From Anisodus tanguticus (taxonomy: Eukaryota; Streptophyta; Magnoliopsida; Solanales; Solanaceae): a DNA stretch of 64,000 nt. Both the position numbers and the translations under genes were made by a program. Positions within the stretch are counted from its first letter, which is position 1. The number at the start of each line of letters is the position of its first letter. The notes beneath the pieces are model-generated. The model did no database searches, was not told where the DNA came from, and worked only from the letters and a program-made list of their open reading frames with translations. This document shows, in pieces, positions 58,415 through 64,000 of the stretch. The DNA lies in assembly GCA_034509755.1 (NCBI GenBank), contig CM067542.1, forward strand, positions 16,249,001 to 16,313,000. The letters are read 5' to 3'.

Positions 58415-61400
58415 ATATTTCTAAGTGTTCGAAAGATGTCTTCTTCAACCATTGGCAATGGTTCTACTCCTGCCAATTTCCAAAGCGAACACCCAGAAAA
58501 GTTTTTGGGTACCAATTTCAAGAGATGACAACAAAAGATGTTGTTCTATCTTACTACGTTAAATCTGGCACGCTTTCTGACAGAAGATTCTCCTTCTGGT
58601 GGGGATGCAATAGACACTCAGTCTAACACAATGACTTAAGTAGGCGAAGGTATCCAGGTCACAAATGCCCTGAAATTAACATTGGATGCTTGGAATCATA
58701 GTGATTTAATATGCAAAAACTGCATTCTGAATGGTCTTTCGGATACACTATATACTGTGCATTGCACCGTGAAGACGACAAAAGAGTTGTGGGAAAAACT
58801 CGAGAAAAAGTACAGCGCATAAGATGCGGGTACTAAGAAATTCATCGTTGGAAAATTTTTGAAATTTCAAATGGTGGATGGTAAATCAGTGATGCCCCAA
58901 ATCCAGGAGTTTCAAATGATTCTTCATCATCTGGATTTGGAAGGAATGAAGCCAAATGAGCAGTTTCAGGTTGCATCTTTGATTGAGAAATTGCCTCCCT
59001 CATGGAATGAGTTCATGAGTTTTCTCAAACTAAAGACAAAAGAAATGGGGTTTGAAGACCTTATCATCAAACTGCAAATACAGAAGGACAATAAAATGGT
59101 TATATTTAAGGGAAAGCAGCCAATGGAGGCAAAAGCGAATCTGGTTGATTCGAAGGGAAACGCTAACAAAAATCACAAGTTCTAGGGAGACAGCAAAAGC
59201 CAACTGATGGAGAGGTTCAAAGGAAACTGCCATCACTGTGGAAAGCCTGGCTATGTGATTAAAGAGTGCCGCAAACTGAAGCGAGAATAGAAGGAAAAGG
59301 CCAAGAACAAAGGCAAGGCCAAGGCTAACGTTGTACAAGACGTGGGTGGTCCTTCGAACCTTGACGACATAATTGTGGATTTCTCGCCTGTAGTGCTGGA
59401 GGAAAATCTGATGGAGAATCTAAGGCAATGATGGATAGACACGGGTGCAACCCGTCACATCTGCTCGACAAGAGTACATTCTCTTTTTACGCCCCAATCA
59501 CGGGCAAAACGTTGTTCATGGGCAACGACTCTACCTCTGAAGTGCAAGGGGTTGGAAAGGTTGTCCTCAAAATGACTTCAGACAAAAAGCTTACTCTGAA
59601 GGAAGTGATGCACGTCCCTGACATCCGCAAGAACTTGGTTTCAGAGACACTGTTGGTCAAGGCTGGCTTTACACTAGTTTTTTAGTCCAACAAATTTGTA
59701 ATAACTAAAATGGTATATTTGTAGGAAGGGGCTTCGCGTGTGACGACCTCTTCAAAATAAATACTATGTCTATAATCCGTTCATCTAATGAAATAAAGCC
59801 TTCTACCTTCTTGCTTGAATCCTCTAATTTATGACATCGTAGATTAGAACACGTTAACTACAAATCCATTCAAAAGTTAGTAAAGTTGGAATTGTTGCCT
59901 TTCTTCGACATAAACCCTCAACATAAATGTGAGGTGTGCATAGAGGCAAAATTAACCAAATCATATTTTCATTCAGTCAAAAGAAACACCGCTCCTCTAG
60001 AACTTATTCACATCGACATATGTGATTTAAAGTTTGTGCAAACTAGAGGGGGAAACAAATACTTTGTGACTTTCATTGATGATAGTACAAAGTATTTTTA
60101 TGTTTACTTGTTGAAAAGTAAAGATGAAGCGTTTGAAGCATTTAAATGTTACAAAATAGATGTTGAAAATCAACCAAACCTACGGATCAAGGCAATTCGT
60201 AGTGATAGAGGATGAGAATACGTAACACCATTTGAAGAATACTGTGCTCAATTCGGCATTGTTCATCAAACGCCCGCTCCTTACTCGCCTCAGTCTAACG
60301 GTATTGCCGAGCGCAAAAACCGTACGTTAAAGGAAATAATGAATGTTTTACTTATCAATTCCGGTTTAGCTCAAAACATGTAGGGAAAAACGATTCTTAC
60401 CGCTAATACAATTCTCAATTGAGTTCCGCATAAGCGTAAGGATAAAACTCCATATGAATCATAGAAAGGAAAGAAACCCACTTACAAATATTTGAAAGTG
60501 TGGGATTGTTTGGCAAAGGTCGAAGTACCTAAATCAAAACATGTCAAAATTAGACCTAAGATTGTAGATTGCTTATTCATCGGATATGCAAATAAAAGTA
60601 GTGCTTATCATTTCTTAGTGTATAAGTCGAAGATACATGATATCCACGAGGGTACGATCATGGAATCAAGGAATGCTGAATTCTTTGAACAGATCTTTCC
60701 TCGAAAGGAAAAAGTAATAATTTTGCGCAAACGAATTTATGAACAAAATGCTCAAAATCAATAAGACCTGGGAGGTTCTGATTATCCAGAACTAGACGTT
60801 CCAGATCTACAGGACTCAGAAGTTACTGACTATCCGGAACTTAATGTTCCACATCTACAGAACTTAGGGGTTCTAGAGGTTGAACCAAGACGGAGAAAAG
60901 GGCCAAAAAAGACAAAACCTTTGGTCCAGATTTTCTAACCTATATAGTTGAAAATGAACCGAGGACAATTAAGGAAGCATTATCAACTCCAGAAGCACCG
61001 CTTTGGAAAGAAGCTATAGAAAGTGAAATAGATTCCATCATGCAAAACCATACTTAGGAAATTGTTGATTTTCCTCCGGGAAGCAAACCTTTGGGTTGTA
61101 AGTGAATACTCAAAAGAAAGTACAAAGCAGATGGAACTATTGACAAGTATAAGGTCATATTAATAGTCAAAGGCTACATACAAAAGGAAGGCCTCGATTA
61201 CTTCGACAAATACTCTCATGTGTCTAGATTAACGTCCATAAGGGTATTCATAGCCATTACAGCTTTGCGTGACCTTGAGATACATCAAATGGATGTTAAA
61301 GACAATCTTCCTAAATGGAGAGTTGGAAGAGGAAAATATGGAACAACCCGAGGGGTATGTGGTTCTAAGGCAAGAAAAGAAAGTATGTCGACTTGTTAAG

Positions 61401-61545
61401 TCTCTATATTGACTCAAACAAGCCCTGATATGCCTTTACGTAGATGACATGCTCATCACCTAAAGTAGTAAACTTGATCTTGGAAACCAAGAATATGTTG
61501 ATATAATATTTCGACATGGAAGATATGGGTATTGCAGATGTAATC
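58400..61545 (+). pseudogene. Copia C2 gag, protease, integrase and partial RT
   Basis: Gag starts at 58436, only 36 nt after the LTR. It includes LDAWNHSDLICKNCIL and LQIQKDNKMVIFKGKQPM (58859-59185), and a zinc knuckle CHHCGKPGYVIKEC whose His is Tyr. Protease WIDTGATRHIC is near 59430-59465. Integrase pieces are 59886-60215 (HKCEVCIEAK, LIHIDICDLKFVQTRGGNKY, IRSDRG then a stop) and 60240-60764 (YSPQSNGIAERKNRTLKE, YKYLKVWDCLAKVEV). RT (about 61000-61545) keeps SRLTSIRVFIAITALRDLEI and a LYVDDML motif but has lost about 60 residues between LKQA and it. It stops abruptly after GIADVI at 61545. Many in-frame stops. Confidence 0.85.
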
Positions 61546-63077
61546 TCAATCTCATTTGGTTTCATACCTTCCAAATCCAGGTGATGTAGAATCATTTGGA
61601 ATTCCTAGACTTGGAACATCACTGTTTTACTATCTACCATTTGAAATTTCAGAAATTTCCCAACGGTGAATTTCTTAGTACCTGCATCTTGTGCGTTGTA
61701 CTTCTTTTGCAGTTTTTCCCACAACTCTTTGGAAGTGCCTACGGTGCAATACACCGTGTAGAGAGGGTCTGACAAGTAGTTCAATATGTAATTCTTACAC
61801 ATGAAATCACTATGACTCCATGCATCAAGAACTATTTTATCTCCAGCTTGTGGAGGATCCTCTGTTAGGAAATGTGTCATTCCCATAACAGTTAGATAGA
61901 ATAACATCTTCTGTTGCCATCTCTTGAAGTTTGAGCCCATGAACTTTTCACGGCGTTCACGGTGGAATCCATCGGGGGGAGGAACGACAACGTTCCCTTG
62001 AGGCAGTAAAGGCGTTGGATGAGCCTTGAGCAATTGGAAAGGAATTAGTTATGCCTTGAGTAGTGGGGAAGGCATAAGGATTGTCTTGAGTAGCAGCAAC
62101 AGCAGAATCAGAAGCAATTTGTTCTCTTCTAGTCATCTTTCTAGGTACTTACAACACAATCTTGTCTTAAAATTATTGGGATACAATTGTTGCAGGGAAC
62201 GGGAAGTAAGTAACTATTACAATGGTAAGAAAGGATAAACTAACTATTACAATAAACTGGAAATCAAGAACTTAACAAACTACTTGTGCGATTTGCTGAG
62301 TCGAGTGATGACACTCTGTCTTTAAGACAAGATTGCCCCGTATATCTCATTTTATGTTGTCGGACAATAGTCTCCCAAGATACAACAACAACTTAGCAAT
62401 TGAGCAAAGGAAACTCAAGTGTTACTCTTGAAGAACTTTGAGTATAGTAACTTTGATAGAGAAGAAGAAGATGAATTCAGAAAATCTGGAGTATTTTCTA
62501 AGTGTTAAGTGTGCTTCTTCAATTGACCCAAATGCCTCAATTTATAGTGTAAGGAGAAGACCCCTCAACTAGCCAACTAATGACCTTCAATAGCCATGTA
62601 ATGACACTTAATAGAGGGGTTACATTAAGCCAAATAATGGTTGAATTCATGTGCCAAGTAATGGAGAATCAATGCACCAAAACCAGCCCAAAGGTCAGAA
62701 CTTTCCAACTTCCCGTCACAGCAATCTGCCTCCGAAGCGCCGCGGCTCTGTGAATTAGCGCCGCGGCTCCGACGGTGTGGCACCGCGGCCCTTTACGGCT
62801 CCGCGGCGATTTCCGACTCGTTTCATCTTACACTTCGTACACTTCTTCCTTCGTTTACCAACGTGGAATACTTTGTTATTTGGTCAATAACTGTCCATCA
62901 TTCTATGTATCAAACGTATTACAAACGTACCAATATCTCTTTCACTAATGAAATTTGCGATACTTGACACTACGTGTGCACGTGTGTGGAAACGACGTTT
63001 CTGACGTGCGGGGCCCCAATTGTTTGAGTCATAAATAATGGGATATACTTAATTCCACATTTAGTAAATTTTCAACA
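61546..63077 (-). mobile_element. Inverted 5' end of a copia C1 element (LTR, leader, gag)
   Basis: On the minus strand the LTR 62174-63077 is followed by a C1-type leader and gag. Gag runs from the ATG at 62136 (MTRREQIASDSAVAATQD), through FKRWQQKMLFYLTVMGMTHF and LDAWSHSDFMCKNYILNYLS, to DLEGMKPNE at about 61550, where it meets the C2 RT. Gag has one frame change near 62030. The remainder of the C1 element is absent. Confidence 0.88.
62174..63077 (-). repeat. LTR of the inverted copia C1 piece
   Basis: 904 bp, closely similar to 6009-6937 and 11754-12664. It begins TGTTGAAAATTTACTAAA on the minus strand. LTR bases 62321-62335 are the exact reverse complement of leader bases 62157-62171 (15 nt). 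Confidence 0.9.
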
Positions 63078-63331
63078 ATAAATAATGTAATACTTGTGTA
63101 TTACTATTATATATACATATATCAAATATAACTGGGATACATAATATAGAATTATTTGGACAAGCATATTATGAAGTATACAATATTTTATTATATGAAT
63201 GTACAATACATAATATCATATTATTCAATAAATATAATATATAACATTATTGAGAAAAGGAAATAAGCAATTACTGAGCTCGCTAAAATTAGGGGATATA
63301 TATCAATTATAGAAGAGAGAAGTTTTTTTGG

Positions 63332-64000
63332 TGAAAAGAAAGCATTATTATTGATTCACCAGATAACCAAAAACTGTACAATATTCATATTCTCTGTGTG
63401 AGACTTAGGCATCCCTATTGTCTCAAAATGCATAATAAAATAAGCTATTCTATATGTTATTGTATAATCTGTTTATCCACTGCCTCCACTGTCTGCACTC
63501 CTTCCTCCTTCTCTTCCATTTCTCTCTAACTGCAACTTCCTGTTGAATGCTAGCACAAACTGCTTTAGGCAATGGAACATGTTGCTTCCATACAGCTTCA
63601 TTCCTAGCCCACTAAATTTTATACACCAGTGCAGCAAATATAGCTGTGATGAATTCCATTCTGTTTCTCCATAGTCCTTGGACTTCCCTATTTTGGACCC
63701 TCACATTCATCCACTGCAATATACCATCCAAGCATGAACTGGAAAATGGACAGTCAAAGAATAAGTGAGGAATATTTTCAACAGCATTTCCATATATGGC
63801 ATAACTATCATCATTTGTGTTGTGATCCCTATCTTCTTCAACCTTTCTCTTGTTAGCAATTTCTTATGAGCAACTAGTCATTCAATAAAACAGTGCTTGG
63901 GAGTATTTAACGTATTCCATTCCCACCTACTCCCTTGCCATACTTCTATCTCCCCTCTCCTCCAGCTATATCCATTGCTTATAGTGTATTTGCCATCAGC
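63332..64000 (-). mobile_element. L1-type LINE 3' end (zf-RVT domain), runs off the window
   Basis: The minus strand encodes, with a stop and a frame change, the zinc-binding RT-associated domain: ADGKYTISNGYSWRRGE, then NTPKHCFIE with a stop, then after a shift YAIYGNAVENIPHLFFDCPF. A tail KWKRRRKECRQWRQWINRL follows. The 3' end is a short poly(A) (ACCAAAAAAA at 63331-63340 on the minus strand). The first Cys of the usual CPLC motif is lost. Confidence 0.82.

Overview
This is plant nuclear DNA. Genes have introns, there is no operon-like packing, and most of the sequence is retrotransposon. The mix of repeats (Ty1/copia elements of several families, an RTE-type LINE with a (TTG)n tail, a SINE-like repeat, Stowaway MITEs, a Helitron) together with a NIMIN gene and a boron transporter suggests an asterid, most likely Solanaceae. 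The species cannot be fixed from the sequence alone.

Host genes are few. (1) A single-exon NIMIN-type gene (NPR1-interacting protein with a C-terminal EAR motif) lies at 13057-13479 (+). (2) A complete 12-exon BOR-type borate exporter lies at 31016-34737 (-). I assembled its exons from splice sites; all phases agree and give 715 codons. A minimal ATGTAA upstream ORF lies in its presumed 5' leader. (3) A decayed GDSL esterase/lipase gene lies at 54871-56644 (-), with N-terminal exons missing and a copia-type insertion in its upstream flank.

The remainder is mobile DNA, mainly copia. Family A: a near-complete element at 25348-30553, an inverted 3' half at 1921-3645 and a fragment at 1-760. Family B: a complete but decayed element at 19192-23996 with TA...TA LTR ends, and a rearranged copy at 35385-38176 in which LTR+PBS, gag-integrase and RT-RNase H are in alternating orientations. 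Family C: a complete element at 6009-12664 (-); a related solo LTR at 16792-18092; and a head-to-head chimera at 56715-63077 that joins a C2 5' portion to an inverted C1 5' end. Family D: a decayed element at 40170-44808 (-) split by a hAT-type MITE. Other elements are an RTE LINE tail (45105-46057), a fold-back element (46085-51094) split by a 4.1-kb non-autonomous Helitron (46762-50837), an Emigrant/Lemi1-like pogo remnant (56732-57568), an L1-type LINE tail (63332-64000), a CACTA-like MITE and three Stowaway MITEs.

The most interesting observation concerns the family C elements. They have no tRNA-iMet primer-binding site. The 14-15 bases just inside the 5' LTR are instead exactly reverse-complementary to a segment within the LTR itself, and this pairing is kept, with one compensatory base-pair change, between subfamilies C1 and C2. 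This suggests either a conserved RNA leader stem or self-primed reverse transcription.
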